Of a DNA stretch of 64,000 bases, positions 1 to 8,417 are shown piece by piece. The notes beneath the pieces were generated by a model. The model was not told the origin of the DNA and did not search any database. It saw only the letters and a list, made by a program, of their open reading frames with translations. This DNA is from Flavobacteriaceae bacterium PS02293 (GTDB lineage: Bacteria > Bacteroidota > Bacteroidia > Flavobacteriales > Weeksellaceae): NCBI GenBank assembly GCA_029960045.1, contig JASCOV010000007.1, forward strand, positions 124,001 to 188,000, written 5' to 3'. Each line of letters starts with the position of its first letter. The first letter of the stretch is position 1. The translations under genes and the position numbers were made by a program.

Positions 1-2242
1 GGTAACTTACGGTAGATTCCGCACCTTGGTTCAGGTTCACATTTTTCTCTTCTAAACCATCGTAACAACCTCCTGTTGCGGGATTGTAAATAATTTGATT
101 CAGATGATTTTTCCCCAGAAACCAGTTGAAGGCATTTTTCATCATTTTTGGATAGTGCTCATCATTAAAATATTGTTTAAACTTGGATAATGTCAAAATA
201 GTATAGGCCACATCAATCGGCTGTTCGCCACCATTTGCGTCGATTTTAATTTCGTGTTTTTGAAGCCATCCTTTGTTTGAGATCACCTTGATAGAATCCC
301 GCACGAATATTTGTGACAATAGGAACTGAAAAGATTCCATGGCAATTTTTTTGTAAATTTTGTTCCCTGTGGAGATCCAGGCGCAAAGCATAGCTTCGGG
401 AAGTACGCTGTTACCATAGGTCAGGTAACTTTCAAACCAGTGCCAATTATCCTGCGCCTCGTGCTCGTACATTTTCTCTAACCGGTTGGCCAAGATATTT
501 AAGACAGGTATGTTGTGTACTGAATTTTGATAATGTAAGCCTTTAATGATAAATGCCATGGCTCTGGTTGAATATATTTTTTCGGCAAAAGGAAGGTTTT
601 TTCGAATGATCTCTTCTGCTTTTACAGATAATTTTTCCGGTAAAACATCCTTTTTGGAAATCAAATATCCCAAAGCCCAGATTGCTCTTCCGTTGGAATC
701 TTCCAGATTGGTTTCATAGTTCTGCTGGGTAAACTTCTTATACTCATCAACATAATTAAGAAAACTACCGTCCGGTTGTTGGCAAAATTCTATAAAATCA
801 AGATAAATAGTGATCAGTGTCAGATCTTCTACGTGTCGGGTTTGCCCGAAATGTTTGCAAATGGCGACCATCGCACGGGCATTGTCATCCAAAGTATAGC
901 CTGAATCGATATCCGGTCTGTTGATCTTTGAAAACTGGATCATCCCAAAATCTGTGGTCATATTTTGAATGTGTGTCAAATTGATCTTAGGTAAGGTGTA
1001 TCTTAGCTGGATCTTGTGGTTGCCAAATTTTTGAAAGAGCAAAGCGTGCAGTATGGATGAATTTTCCCAAGCTGTAGGTGCCATTCTTTCCAATGCATTT
1101 GAACTTAACTGTTCCTGCATTTGTTTATTTTTCAAAACTTTATTGACAGCTGAAGCAAGTTGTTCCGGTGATTCAAAATCAATAATGATTCCCGTATCTT
1201 CTTTTAACACTTCCAAAGCGTGGGGAATTGGTGTGGAAATGATAGGGCAGCCGCAGCTGATGGCATAGGAAAATGTGCCGCTGACCGCCTGATTTCTATC
1301 TTTGGAGGTAAAAAGATAGATATCTGTCAACTGAAGATACTCCAGCAATTCTGCTAAGGGAAGGTATGCATTGACAAACCGTACATTGTTCTCCAAATGC
1401 AGGTCATGTACTGTTTTCTCCAGAAATAGACGGTATTCCTCTCCGTCATTTTTAATAATGGCAGGATGTGTTTTTCCGATGATCAGAAAAAGGACATCAG
1501 GATGTTCAGCAATGATCTCCGGTAAAGCATTCAAAGTGGTCTCGATGTTTTTTCCCGAACCCAATAATCCGAAAGTAGACAGTACTTTCTTACCTTCCAA
1601 TTGATATTTCTCTTTCAATGAAATTTTGTCTGTCAATGGCAACAGGTGTGTTCCGTGAGGGATGACGTTTATTTTTCCGGATGCGATCCCATATTCCTCT
1701 GCTAATATATTAGCGGAAATATCGGTCATTACAATGATCGACTTTGAATAATGGGCGATTTCCTGTACTTGTTTTTTAAGTCCGGGATCGGGTTTTGGAA
1801 GCACCGTATGAAATGTGACAACGATGTCTTTTTCCAACAACTGTAAAAATTTTGATAATCCATTTTTTACAGCACCAAAGAATCCGAACTCATGTTGAAG
1901 CATCACCAGTTCAATAGCATCGCTTTTATTGATTTTCTTGGCCAATCGGATGTAAGAATCATAGTCTGATGTGTTAAGATGATACGATATATTCTGAGCA
2001 TAATCGTAGTGCTCATCTTCAGTTTCTATCGGACAAATGATAGCCTTGAAGGATTTTCCGAATTTGGTTTTCAGGCTTTGGATCAGATCTTCAGAATAAG
2101 TGGCGATACCGCATACTTTTGGTGGGAAGGAAGTGATAAAAAGAATTTCAGGTGTAGCTTTCGCACTCTGGATATTTTCTTTAATGAACCTTGATGGTCT
2201 TCCAATTTGTTCTTCCACATCTGTTTTGTTATCAATTTTCAT
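1..2242 (-). CDS. GT4-family glycosyltransferase with C-terminal helical domain, 3' end cut off
   Basis: Reading frame open from the ATG at 2242 to the window edge (747 codons), so the C-terminus is missing. The N-terminal half reads as a GT-B retaining glycosyltransferase: an early ITSFPPKVCGIATY segment, a central STFGLLGSGKN segment and a donor-site region AVSGTFSYAISCGCPII. From about residue 400 the protein continues into a helical, Trp- and Tyr-rich domain (DSGYTLDDNARAMVA, then NLEDSNGRAIWALGY) and near the cut has LNQGAEST, a motif I associate with the end of this two-domain family. It is the last gene of a unit with the GH130 gene 33 nt upstream. The pairing suggests synthesis and phosphorolysis of the same glycan; the sugar cannot be read from sequence. 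Confidence 0.85.
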   Translation of the reverse strand, partial: MKIDNKTDVEEQIGRPSRFIKENIQSAKATPEILFITSFPPKVCGIATYSEDLIQSLKTKFGKSFKAIICPIETEDEHYDYAQNISYHLNTSDYDSYIRLAKKINKSDAIELVMLQHEFGFFGAVKNGLSKFLQLLEKDIVVTFHTVLPKPDPGLKKQVQEIAHYSKSIIVMTDISANILAEEYGIASGKINVIPHGTHLLPLTDKISLKEKYQLEGKKVLSTFGLLGSGKNIETTLNALPEIIAEHPDVLFLIIGKTHPAIIKNDGEEYRLFLEKTVHDLHLENNVRFVNAYLPLAELLEYLQLTDIYLFTSKDRNQAVSGTFSYAISCGCPIISTPIPHALEVLKEDTGIIIDFESPEQLASAVNKVLKNKQMQEQLSSNALERMAPTAWENSSILHALLFQKFGNHKIQLRYTLPKINLTHIQNMTTDFGMIQFSKINRPDIDSGYTLDDNARAMVAICKHFGQTRHVEDLTLITIYLDFIEFCQQPDGSFLNYVDEYKKFTQQNYETNLEDSNGRAIWALGYLISKKDVLPEKLSVKAEEIIRKNLPFAEKIYSTRAMAFIIKGLHYQNSVHNIPVLNILANRLEKMYEHEAQDNWHWFESYLTYGNSVLPEAMLCAWISTGNKIYKKIAMESFQFLLSQIFVRDSIKVISNKGWLQKHEIKIDANGGEQPIDVAYTILTLSKFKQYFNDEHYPKMMKNAFNWFLGKNHLNQIIYNPATGGCYDGLEEKNVNLNQGAESTVSY

Positions 2243-2275
2243 TTTTTCAATTTTTTAGTGATTTGACTTCATTTT

Positions 2276-3322
2276 TTATAGACTGAATTTGTATTTCACA
2301 AGTTCATCCAGCAGTTCGGAAATACTTAATGAAACCACTGCTATCCGTTCATCTGCAGCTCCGTAATAAATATACAGTGTATCATTTTCCACAACGGTTC
2401 CGGTGGGGAAGCACACGTTGTTGACCTCACCCTTCAGTTCCCATTTTTCTTCCGGGCTGAAAAGCGCGTAGGGTAGTCTCGCAAGTTCCTTCTTCGGATT
2501 TTCGAGATCCAATAAGGCAGCGCATGCACTATAGACATAACCTTTTAAAGAATCGTGGACGCCGTGATAGATGATGAGCCAGCCTTTTTCTGTTTCGATC
2601 GGCGGACAGCCACCCCCGATGTAGCTTAATTCGTGGTCGTATTTTGGTGCTAAAACAATATCTTCTTTAAAATGCAGAAAATAGTTGGTCCAAAATTCAG
2701 GCGTCAGTTCTTTTAGATTGTCAATACCTAGAACAATCTGAATGTCAGGTCTTATCCTGTGAAAGAAATAGAATTTACCTTTGATCTTTCTTGGAAAGAA
2801 AATAAGATTTTTGCTCCATATAAAAACATTTTTGTCATCCTTGTTATGGCTGATCTGAAATTCATTAAAACGAACATATTTTTCAGGAATCGATCCGTTT
2901 TCCTTAGACAAATCTTTAAATTCTTCATAGGTGATCTGGGGAACGATGATCCCTTGCTTTTCCCAGGTCTTCAGATCGCTGGAAGTTGCTAAGGCACCTA
3001 ATGCATTAATGCCATCATAAGCAGTGTAGGTCAGATAGAACAGGTCTTCAATTTTGACAATCCTGGGATCCTCCATTCCTTGCTTTTCATAATCATATTC
3101 CGGAACAAGAATAGGAAACCCTAAACGTTCTTCAATATTTAGGGGACCGGAAAGCAGGCAGTAGCCGATCGTCGAAAAGTTGCCCTTAGCGACTGCTCTG
3201 TAGAATAAGTGTATGTTTCCGTTATCTTTGATCACCGCCGGATTTAGTACACCATCAGCTTCAAAAGCCAATTCTGTTTTCCCTAAGAGGATCCCTTCTT
3301 TTTTGATTTTAACTGTATTCAT
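2276..3322 (-). CDS. GH130-family glycoside phosphorylase (DUF377-type five-bladed propeller)
   Basis: 348 aa, the usual length for a single-domain GH130 enzyme. The family hallmark GMEDPRIVKIEDLFYLTYTA is visible near residue 85, with YHGVHD near residue 250. In GH130 these regions position the catalytic Asp and the phosphate or substrate. Characterised relatives phosphorolyse beta-mannosides; some uncharacterised members sit beside GT4 glycosyltransferases, as here. No signal peptide, so cytoplasmic. The ATG follows directly on the TAA of the upstream 43-aa gene (TAAATG), indicating translational coupling. Family is firm; substrate is not. Confidence 0.88.
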   Translation of the reverse strand: MNTVKIKKEGILLGKTELAFEADGVLNPAVIKDNGNIHLFYRAVAKGNFSTIGYCLLSGPLNIEERLGFPILVPEYDYEKQGMEDPRIVKIEDLFYLTYTAYDGINALGALATSSDLKTWEKQGIIVPQITYEEFKDLSKENGSIPEKYVRFNEFQISHNKDDKNVFIWSKNLIFFPRKIKGKFYFFHRIRPDIQIVLGIDNLKELTPEFWTNYFLHFKEDIVLAPKYDHELSYIGGGCPPIETEKGWLIIYHGVHDSLKGYVYSACAALLDLENPKKELARLPYALFSPEEKWELKGEVNNVCFPTGTVVENDTLYIYYGAADERIAVVSLSISELLDELVKYKFSL

Positions 3323-3454
3323 TTAGAGGTCTGTGAGTCTGCCTTTGTTTTCTTTGTCTTTCCGTTTGGCCAATTTATCGACCCGTTTTTCTTTGGTGGA
3401 TCTGGATGCCGGCGTTTTGTCCGATTTCTTTTGGGTATCTTTTTCTTTTGACAT
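3323..3454 (-). CDS. 43-aa Lys/Arg-rich protein, coupled to the GH130 gene
   Basis: Reads MSKEKDTQKKSDKTPASRS, then TKEKRVDKLAKRKDKENK and a short GRLTDL end. It is extremely charged and basic, probably disordered in its first half and helical in its second. Its TAA stop abuts the ATG of the GH130 gene with no gap, which argues that this frame is the real one. A longer overlapping frame on the same strand (3319-3540) has Pro/Asn-rich composition and no comparable junction. No known domain; possibly nucleic-acid or ribosome associated, like other small basic stress proteins, but that is a guess. Confidence 0.6.
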   Translation of the reverse strand: MSKEKDTQKKSDKTPASRSTKEKRVDKLAKRKDKENKGRLTDL

Positions 3455-3656
3455 AGCAATGGATTTAGTAGTGCATATAAAGATGGGGAATATATAATGG
3501 CATTGTTTGCAGTGTTCCGTTTTATATTTACATGTATCACATCTTTTCTACTATAATTGATTGTGATTGAAGCTTATATATATGGGATCCAGTGGTGAAA
3601 TTATAATATGGTTTTTCATTGTTAAGCAGGAAATCACCTTGTCGTATTCCATTATA

Positions 3657-4520
3657 TTATCGTTCATGCAACCCGTGGTCTGAAGGAAATCGATGCGAAT
3701 CTCTACCGAGGACGTGCAATAATTTATCCCAAATATTTTGTTTCTTTTCAGAGTCATTATTATAATGATCTAAAGCATTCTGATAGTATTGGTTATAGCT
3801 TGTTGCTTCTTCCAGAGAGCAGTCAGGCGGGATGCTGTTAATGATCTTCTGTGAAGTCATATCAACTGTATCCGGAATATATTTTTCAATGAAATCAAGC
3901 TCAACTTTGCATATATTGGTCAGTGATGCGATCAGTGAGAAGATTTCATCCTGCGTATTGCATATGCATGTTCGCCAGTATAGTTTTTCTTCTTCAGGAA
4001 GAACCTGCATTCCGATTTTCTCCAGGCTTTTATAATTCTCTGCTATGCTTGTAATGTAGCTTTGGTTTTGCAGCCAGAAAACAGTAGAGTTCAGGGTATT
4101 TTTTTTTGCGATATTTTTTTTAAGGTAGGTAAACTGTTCTTTTAGTAAAGTTGAGCTGTTACTGATCTCAGTCAGGATTGTCATCCATTGGTCGTTTGTC
4201 TCCGGTAGTAGATTGATCTTAAATACTACGCTTGATTTTTTGTTCAGATTTTCCAATTCCTTTAGTGAGTTTAATACTTCCGTAAGATCTTTATCCAGAT
4301 GGGCATTGGTACTGCGGATATAAAATAAGGCCGTAAACTGAGTATCCTGCAATATTCTGTTTTTGATGGAATCTCTCAATCCCATTCTGTTTCTTGTGCG
4401 TTTCAAAAGATTTCTCATGTCATTTTTATTAAAGTTTTCATTTTTGGAATTCAATTCTTTGTAAAGAAAAAGGATAGAGCTTAAAGCATCTATCCCTTTT
4501 TTAAAACCTTTTGAAAACAT
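3657..4520 (-). CDS. Hypothetical 287-aa helical protein
   Basis: No family recognised. The protein is mostly helical by composition, with several Leu/Ile/Lys-rich stretches, no signal peptide and no clear membrane segment. A middle part has WQNQ- and YWRTCICNTQDEIF-like segments. Codon use looks genuine and the frame is long and uninterrupted. The first ~22 codons (MFSKGFKKGIDALSS and on) lie inside a 90-nt hairpin element that recurs at two noncoding positions in this window, so either the gene acquired its start from that element or the true start is further in (Met35, within the NKNDMRNLLKR segment, is an alternative). About 200 nt without a gene separate it from the downstream small gene. 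Confidence 0.6.
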   Translation of the reverse strand: MFSKGFKKGIDALSSILFLYKELNSKNENFNKNDMRNLLKRTRNRMGLRDSIKNRILQDTQFTALFYIRSTNAHLDKDLTEVLNSLKELENLNKKSSVVFKINLLPETNDQWMTILTEISNSSTLLKEQFTYLKKNIAKKNTLNSTVFWLQNQSYITSIAENYKSLEKIGMQVLPEEEKLYWRTCICNTQDEIFSLIASLTNICKVELDFIEKYIPDTVDMTSQKIINSIPPDCSLEEATSYNQYYQNALDHYNNDSEKKQNIWDKLLHVLGRDSHRFPSDHGLHER

Positions 4521-4560
4521 ATAGACTATTTTCTATTGGTTTTAATTTGAAAATGAATGA
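4465..4560 (-). repeat. Hairpin element, copy 1 (overlaps start of the 287-aa gene)
   Basis: On the minus strand it reads ACCAATAGAAAATA, then ATGTTTTCAAAAGGTTTTAA, then a hairpin GGGATAGATGC / GCTCTATCC followed by TTTTT. The same order recurs near 14209-14300 and 38656-38752. Stem arms GGATAGA/TCTATCC are conserved while the inner part differs. The hairpin plus T-tract looks like an intrinsic terminator on the minus strand, yet in this copy it lies inside the 5' end of an open reading frame. Confidence 0.6.
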
Positions 4561-4915
4561 ATGAATTATGCTGTTTTTAAGGTTTTATCATATCAATTAA
4601 CGGTTCACTGTTCTTCATCTCTTATTTTTTATTGCTCCTCAAAAGAACATTGTTTTAACCTTTTTGAAACTGCGGATCAGAGTTATTTTATAACGAATTA
4701 TTTTATTTTAATTGATAGGACTGTATTTCCGGGCATTCTTAATTTTAAGATTTTCCTTTTTGTGATGAGTTGCCATCAGTTGGAATGTTTAACGTAATAT
4801 CTATTATTACCAGACAAAGGTGGAATTTATCAGATCATTGATGTTGTGCATAAATACATAAAATTTATATACATCACACATCCGGCATTTCGAGGCTGAA
4901 TGTGTGAATTTTTTC
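4561..4915. other. Intergenic, no gene recognised
   Basis: AT-rich spacer between the divergent 287-aa gene and the first BON gene. A 78-codon frame in it has Cys/Ser/Phe-rich random-looking composition and no upstream signals, so I do not call it. Nothing else visible. Confidence 0.5.
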
Positions 4916-5026
4916 CAATGTGTGATAGGTGTAAGCCTTTTGCATTGGTTTGTAATGTTTTGATTTTTAATCAGATGTAGCTTTACACTATTGAAACAAT
5001 AAAGTTTTAATCAAAATTCATTACAA
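4916..5026 (+). promoter_or_regulatory. Conserved upstream block of BON gene 1
   Basis: Begins with a 26-nt box containing GTGTGATAGGTGTAAGCC. Exactly 62 nt after the box start comes GTAGCTTTAC (TAGCTTTA, close to the Bacteroidetes -7 element TAnnTTTG), then TTGAAACAAT and a TTCATTACAA leader before the ATG. The same parts with the same spacing precede BON genes 2 and 3. No good TTG -33 element lies at 19-21 nt, so an activator or an alternative sigma factor is likely; the 26-nt box is the candidate binding site. Confidence 0.7.
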
Positions 5027-5689
5027 ATGAAAACAAACGCAGAATTACAAAAAGATGTTCAGGATGCTATCAAGTGGGAACCTTTACTAAATTCCGCAGA
5101 AATCGGAGTTACGGCAAAAGACGGCGTGGTTTCTTTGACAGGCATTGTTGATAGCTATGCTAAAAAAACGGAAGCTGAAAAAGCTGCAAAAAAGATCTTA
5201 GGGGTTAAGGCTATCGTTGAAAATATTGAGGTTAATTTTCCAAATTCATATACGAAGAGTGATCTCGAAGTTGCCAATGAAGTTTTAGTAGCATTGAAGG
5301 CAAATTATGAAGTTCCGGATGGCAAAGTGAACGTTAAAGTAGAAAACGGCTGGGTAACCTTAGATGGTGAATTACATTGGAATTATGAAAAAGAAGCTGC
5401 AAAAAGCTCTATTAATCTCCTTCCCGGGGTAAAAGCCATTACCAATAATATTAAGGTAAAATCAGAATTTCACGATAAAATTGAGCAGTCAGATATTGAG
5501 AATGCTCTTAGAAGAAGTGTCATTGATGATGAAGATATCGAGGTAGCAGTTTCAGGAAATGCAGTAACCTTAATGGGAACTGTCAATTCATGGTATGCAA
5601 AAGAAGAAGCAGGACGCATCGTCTGGAAAAAAGCAGGAATCTGGGAGGTAAAAAATGAACTGGCTGTCGATTACGAATACGCATTCTAG
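5027..5689 (+). CDS. Triple BON-domain protein, paralog 1
   Basis: 220 aa made of three BON domains of roughly 65-70 residues each (about 3-70, 78-145, 150-218). Each has the BON pattern with a glycine-containing beta turn: VTAKDGVVSLTGIVDSYAKK, VKVENGWVTLDGELHWNYEK and VAVSGNAVTLMGTVNSWYAK. No signal peptide or lipobox, unlike E. coli OsmY, so apparently cytoplasmic. BON domains bind phospholipid or act as stress-linked envelope modules. It heads a unit with an 84-aa protein, a lipocalin and an ice-binding-type protein. Very similar to the proteins at 8418 and 14600. Confidence 0.9.
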   Translation: MKTNAELQKDVQDAIKWEPLLNSAEIGVTAKDGVVSLTGIVDSYAKKTEAEKAAKKILGVKAIVENIEVNFPNSYTKSDLEVANEVLVALKANYEVPDGKVNVKVENGWVTLDGELHWNYEKEAAKSSINLLPGVKAITNNIKVKSEFHDKIEQSDIENALRRSVIDDEDIEVAVSGNAVTLMGTVNSWYAKEEAGRIVWKKAGIWEVKNELAVDYEYAF

Positions 5690-5718
5690 TCCTTTACTTA
5701 ATCTCTAAAATTAATATC

Positions 5719-5973
5719 ATGAAAACTACAGAAATCAAAGCCAGGACAGAAAACGACGGCATTCCAAACGCTGAAAACAATACAGGTATTGAAAACCATA
5801 AAAAGGCAGCCGGTCATTTTCAGGCAGCTGCCAACAGTCACTTGCAAGCTGCAAAACATCACGAAAACGGCAACCATGATAAAGCTGCAAAATGCACTGT
5901 AAATGCCCACGGTCACTCCTGCCTGGGCTACGAGGCACAGAAAAAAGATGCCAAATACCATGCATCCATTTAA
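5719..5973 (+). CDS. Small His-rich hydrophilic protein, 84 aa
   Basis: 29 nt after BON gene 1. Rich in Ala, His, Asn and Lys, with AAGHFQAAANSHLQAAKHHE and AKYHASI; pattern of amphipathic helix with histidines and two cysteines (CTV, SCLG). Such short helical His/Ala proteins occur beside other stress genes in Chryseobacterium-like genomes, but I know no function. Metal or acid buffering is only a guess. The 3' end overlaps the start of the lipocalin gene. Confidence 0.7.
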   Translation: MKTTEIKARTENDGIPNAENNTGIENHKKAAGHFQAAANSHLQAAKHHENGNHDKAAKCTVNAHGHSCLGYEAQKKDAKYHASI

Positions 5974-6523
5974 ATCGATTTTTCAGCCATTAAAAGCAAT
6001 TGACAAAAAGTTGCTTTTAAGTTTACTTTTAACAATGATAACAACTTTTTCTATGGCACAGCAACTCCAGACCGTTCCTTATGTGGATCTAAAAAAATAT
6101 GCAGGAAAGTGGTACGAGATAGCCTCTTTTCCCCAAAGCTTCCAGAAAGGCTGCGAGTTTACAACGGCAGAATATACGCTTACTGACAAGGGCTATGTCA
6201 TCGTTGAAAACAGATGCAATAGAGAGGGTATCGCGGGAAAGCGATCCTCTATCAAGGGAAAGGCATTTATTGTTAAAAACAGCGGCAATGCAAAACTAAA
6301 GGTACAGTTTTTCTGGCCTTTTAAAGGGAAATACTGGATCATTGATCTGGCGGATGATTACAGTTATGCCGTAGTTGGGCATCCCAGCAGAAAATATCTT
6401 TGGATATTGTGCAGAACGCCTGCAATGGATCAGAAGGTCTATCAGCAAATTATTTCCAGAGTGAAGGAAATGGGATTTGATACCACGAAAATAAAACTCA
6501 CCACACAACACCTAAATAAGTAA
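5960..6523 (+). CDS. Bacterial lipocalin (Blc-like)
   Basis: Lipocalin signature GKWYEIASFPQSFQKGC near the mature N-terminus and the C-terminal lipocalin motif YLWILCRTP near residue 150, with YAVVGHPSRK between. The N-terminal region (LLLSLLLTMITTFSMAQQ) is a signal peptide ending before QQLQT, with no lipobox, so it is a secreted periplasmic form rather than a lipoprotein. The start is ambiguous: ATG at 5960 (14-nt overlap with the previous gene) or at 5948; the frame is open further upstream but that part is inside the previous gene. Known Blc proteins bind fatty acids or lysophospholipids under envelope stress, fitting the BON neighbours. Confidence 0.85.
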   Translation: MHPFKSIFQPLKAIDKKLLLSLLLTMITTFSMAQQLQTVPYVDLKKYAGKWYEIASFPQSFQKGCEFTTAEYTLTDKGYVIVENRCNREGIAGKRSSIKGKAFIVKNSGNAKLKVQFFWPFKGKYWIIDLADDYSYAVVGHPSRKYLWILCRTPAMDQKVYQQIISRVKEMGFDTTKIKLTTQHLNK

Positions 6524-6527
6524 TCTT

Positions 6528-8132
6528 ATGAAAAAATATTTACATATAGCAGTAGTGTCTGCCTTTACTTGCTTAAATGCAATAGTAACTGCGCAAGCAC
6601 CAGTACTTGGAACATCATCTAATTTTGCGCTCTTTTCGGCAAACGGTGCTGTCAGCAGTACCGGGTTATCCCACCTTACGGGAGATATAGGCACAAATAA
6701 TGGGTCAAGCACCAACTTCGGAAATGTCGATGGTGTTATGCATGATGCGGATGGTGCTGCAGCCAGCGCCGCCGCTGCTTTAACGGTCGCTTACAATCAG
6801 CTTAATGCTGCGATCCCTAACTTTTTCCCGGCACCTCTTCTTGGAAACGGGCAGACGCTTACTGCCGGAACCTATGCCATTGGGCAGAGTGCTACTTTAA
6901 ATAACAATTTGATTCTTGATGGCGGAGGAAATGCTAATTCAGTTTTTATCTTTAAGATACAAGGGGCTTTCTCAGCGGCTGCAGGCGCACAGGTTCTGCT
7001 TACCAACGGTGCCTTGGCCTGCAATGTATATTGGAAAGTGGAGGGACTTGTAGATCTGGCAACCAATACTTCTATGAAAGGAACTATTGTGGCGAATAAT
7101 GCCGCAATAGTTTTTAACAGCGGGGTCACACTTGAAGGCCGCGCTCTTTCTACTACTGGTGCTATCACGGTATCGGGTGTTACCGTAACCAAGCCGATCG
7201 GATGCGGATCTCCAACCCTCACCGGGCCGGTACAACCCCAGCTAAATTCAGTAGCTTGCTACACGGTATTTACAGGAAGCGGTACGGTCACTAATAGCGG
7301 AATATCTTTCGTAACAGGTGATATTGGGTCAAATGTCGGTCTTACCACTGGTTTTAATCCTGCTAATGTTACAGGTACCATTCATCCTAACCCTGATGTA
7401 TCAACAGCGGTATGTGCTGTTGATCTTGGTAATGTGTATACTTATCTCAATACGCTTCCTACAGATATCCAATTGCTTTATCCTGCAGCGTTCGGACAAA
7501 ACTTGGTACTTACGCCACATACTTATCTTTTGAATGCGGCTACAGTTATCAACGGTGCGGTAATTTTGAATGCGCAGAATAATCCAGATGCCGTATTTGT
7601 GATCAAGATCAACGGTGCCTTATCAACCAGCACCTACGCTTCTGTGGTCTTACAGAACGGCGCACAGGCGAAAAATGTTTTCTGGAAAGTGGACGGTGCG
7701 GTCAGCCTAAACGATTATTCAAGTTTTAAAGGAACGGTCATCGGCAATAACGGGGCAATCAATTTAAATACAGGTACGGTTATTGAAGGGCGTGTTCTTA
7801 GTACGACCGGCGCTGTTTCAACGGCAGGTATCAATGCTGTAATGACTGCCGGATGCACTGGTTCACTAGGAATAAGTAATGCTGATCTGAAGAGCCAGGA
7901 AGCCCTGTTTTATCCGAATCCATTTTCTTCAGTGTTGAATATAGCTTTGAAAGATTCAGGGTTGGGGTCAAATCTGATGATTTTTAATTCTGCTGGCTCA
8001 AGAGTTGTTGAGGCACGTCTGTCAAATAAAACAACAGCATTGGCGTTAAAACTTCCTGCCGGCATTTATTTCTATCAGATTCAGAATAAAAGCGGTGCAC
8101 GACAAACCGGCAAACTTATTTCCAGACCATAA
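6528..8132 (+). CDS. Double DUF3494 ice-binding-family protein with T9SS sorting tail
   Basis: 534 aa: signal peptide ending near TAQA, DUF3494 domain 1 (about 25-225), DUF3494 domain 2 (about 235-440) and a C-terminal type IX secretion domain (about 455-534, with FYPNPFSSVLNI and LPAGIYFYQIQ). Both repeats show the family phrases SNFALFS / YTVFTG, HLTGDIGTN / FVTGDIGSN, and VEGLVDLATNTSMKGTIVAN / VDGAVSLNDYSSFKGTVIGN. DUF3494 includes real ice-binding proteins but also many non-freezing members, so antifreeze activity is not proven; adhesion or surface roles are possible. Four nt after the lipocalin stop, so co-transcribed. A good terminator follows. Confidence 0.88.
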   Translation: MKKYLHIAVVSAFTCLNAIVTAQAPVLGTSSNFALFSANGAVSSTGLSHLTGDIGTNNGSSTNFGNVDGVMHDADGAAASAAAALTVAYNQLNAAIPNFFPAPLLGNGQTLTAGTYAIGQSATLNNNLILDGGGNANSVFIFKIQGAFSAAAGAQVLLTNGALACNVYWKVEGLVDLATNTSMKGTIVANNAAIVFNSGVTLEGRALSTTGAITVSGVTVTKPIGCGSPTLTGPVQPQLNSVACYTVFTGSGTVTNSGISFVTGDIGSNVGLTTGFNPANVTGTIHPNPDVSTAVCAVDLGNVYTYLNTLPTDIQLLYPAAFGQNLVLTPHTYLLNAATVINGAVILNAQNNPDAVFVIKINGALSTSTYASVVLQNGAQAKNVFWKVDGAVSLNDYSSFKGTVIGNNGAINLNTGTVIEGRVLSTTGAVSTAGINAVMTAGCTGSLGISNADLKSQEALFYPNPFSSVLNIALKDSGLGSNLMIFNSAGSRVVEARLSNKTTALALKLPAGIYFYQIQNKSGARQTGKLISRP

Positions 8133-8156
8133 TTCAATAGCTTACATACTTTACAG

Positions 8157-8187
8157 GATCCTGCCAAACGACAGGATCTTTTGTTTT
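8157..8187 (+). terminator. Intrinsic terminator after the BON1-to-ice-binding unit
   Basis: Perfect 7-bp stem GATCCTG / CAGGATC with an 8-nt loop followed by TTTTGTTTT. Confidence 0.8.
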
Positions 8188-8307
8188 ATGATAGAGCAGT
8201 AAATGACTTTAAAAACAGGCTGTCATTTTATTGAGGATGATGTTTATAGCAAAATTTTTATCCTTCGGACATCCATAGTTTTGAAGCTGAATTTAAAAAT
8301 CCCTCTC

Positions 8308-8417
8308 CAATGTGTGATAGGTGTAAGCCTTTTTAATTGGTTTGTAATGTTTTGGTTTTTAATCAAATGTAGCTTTACACTATTGAAACAATGAAGTTTC
8401 GATTAAATTCATTACAA
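8308..8417 (+). promoter_or_regulatory. Conserved upstream block of BON gene 2
   Basis: Same 26-nt box (GTGTGATAGGTGTAAGCC core), TAGCTTTA 62 nt after its start, TTGAAACAAT and TTCATTACAA leader as before BON gene 1; nearly identical through the whole block. An in-frame ATG at 8391 lies inside this noncoding block, which shows that the true start is the ATG at 8418. Confidence 0.7.

Noticed and set aside
3319..3540. 73-codon frame on the minus strand overlapping the 43-aa gene
   Set aside because: Pro/Asn-rich and random-looking, with no junction to the next gene; the 43-aa frame fits the TAAATG junction.
4561..4797. 78-codon plus-strand frame
   Set aside because: Composition is Ser/Phe/Cys-rich without pattern, and the region is spacer upstream of the BON promoter block.
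8203..8394. 63-codon plus-strand frame before BON gene 2
   Set aside because: It overlaps the conserved upstream block that is noncoding at the other two BON genes.
8391..8417. Nine-codon N-terminal extension of BON gene 2
   Set aside because: The alignment with BON genes 1 and 3 shows the start at 8418; the extension is leader sequence.
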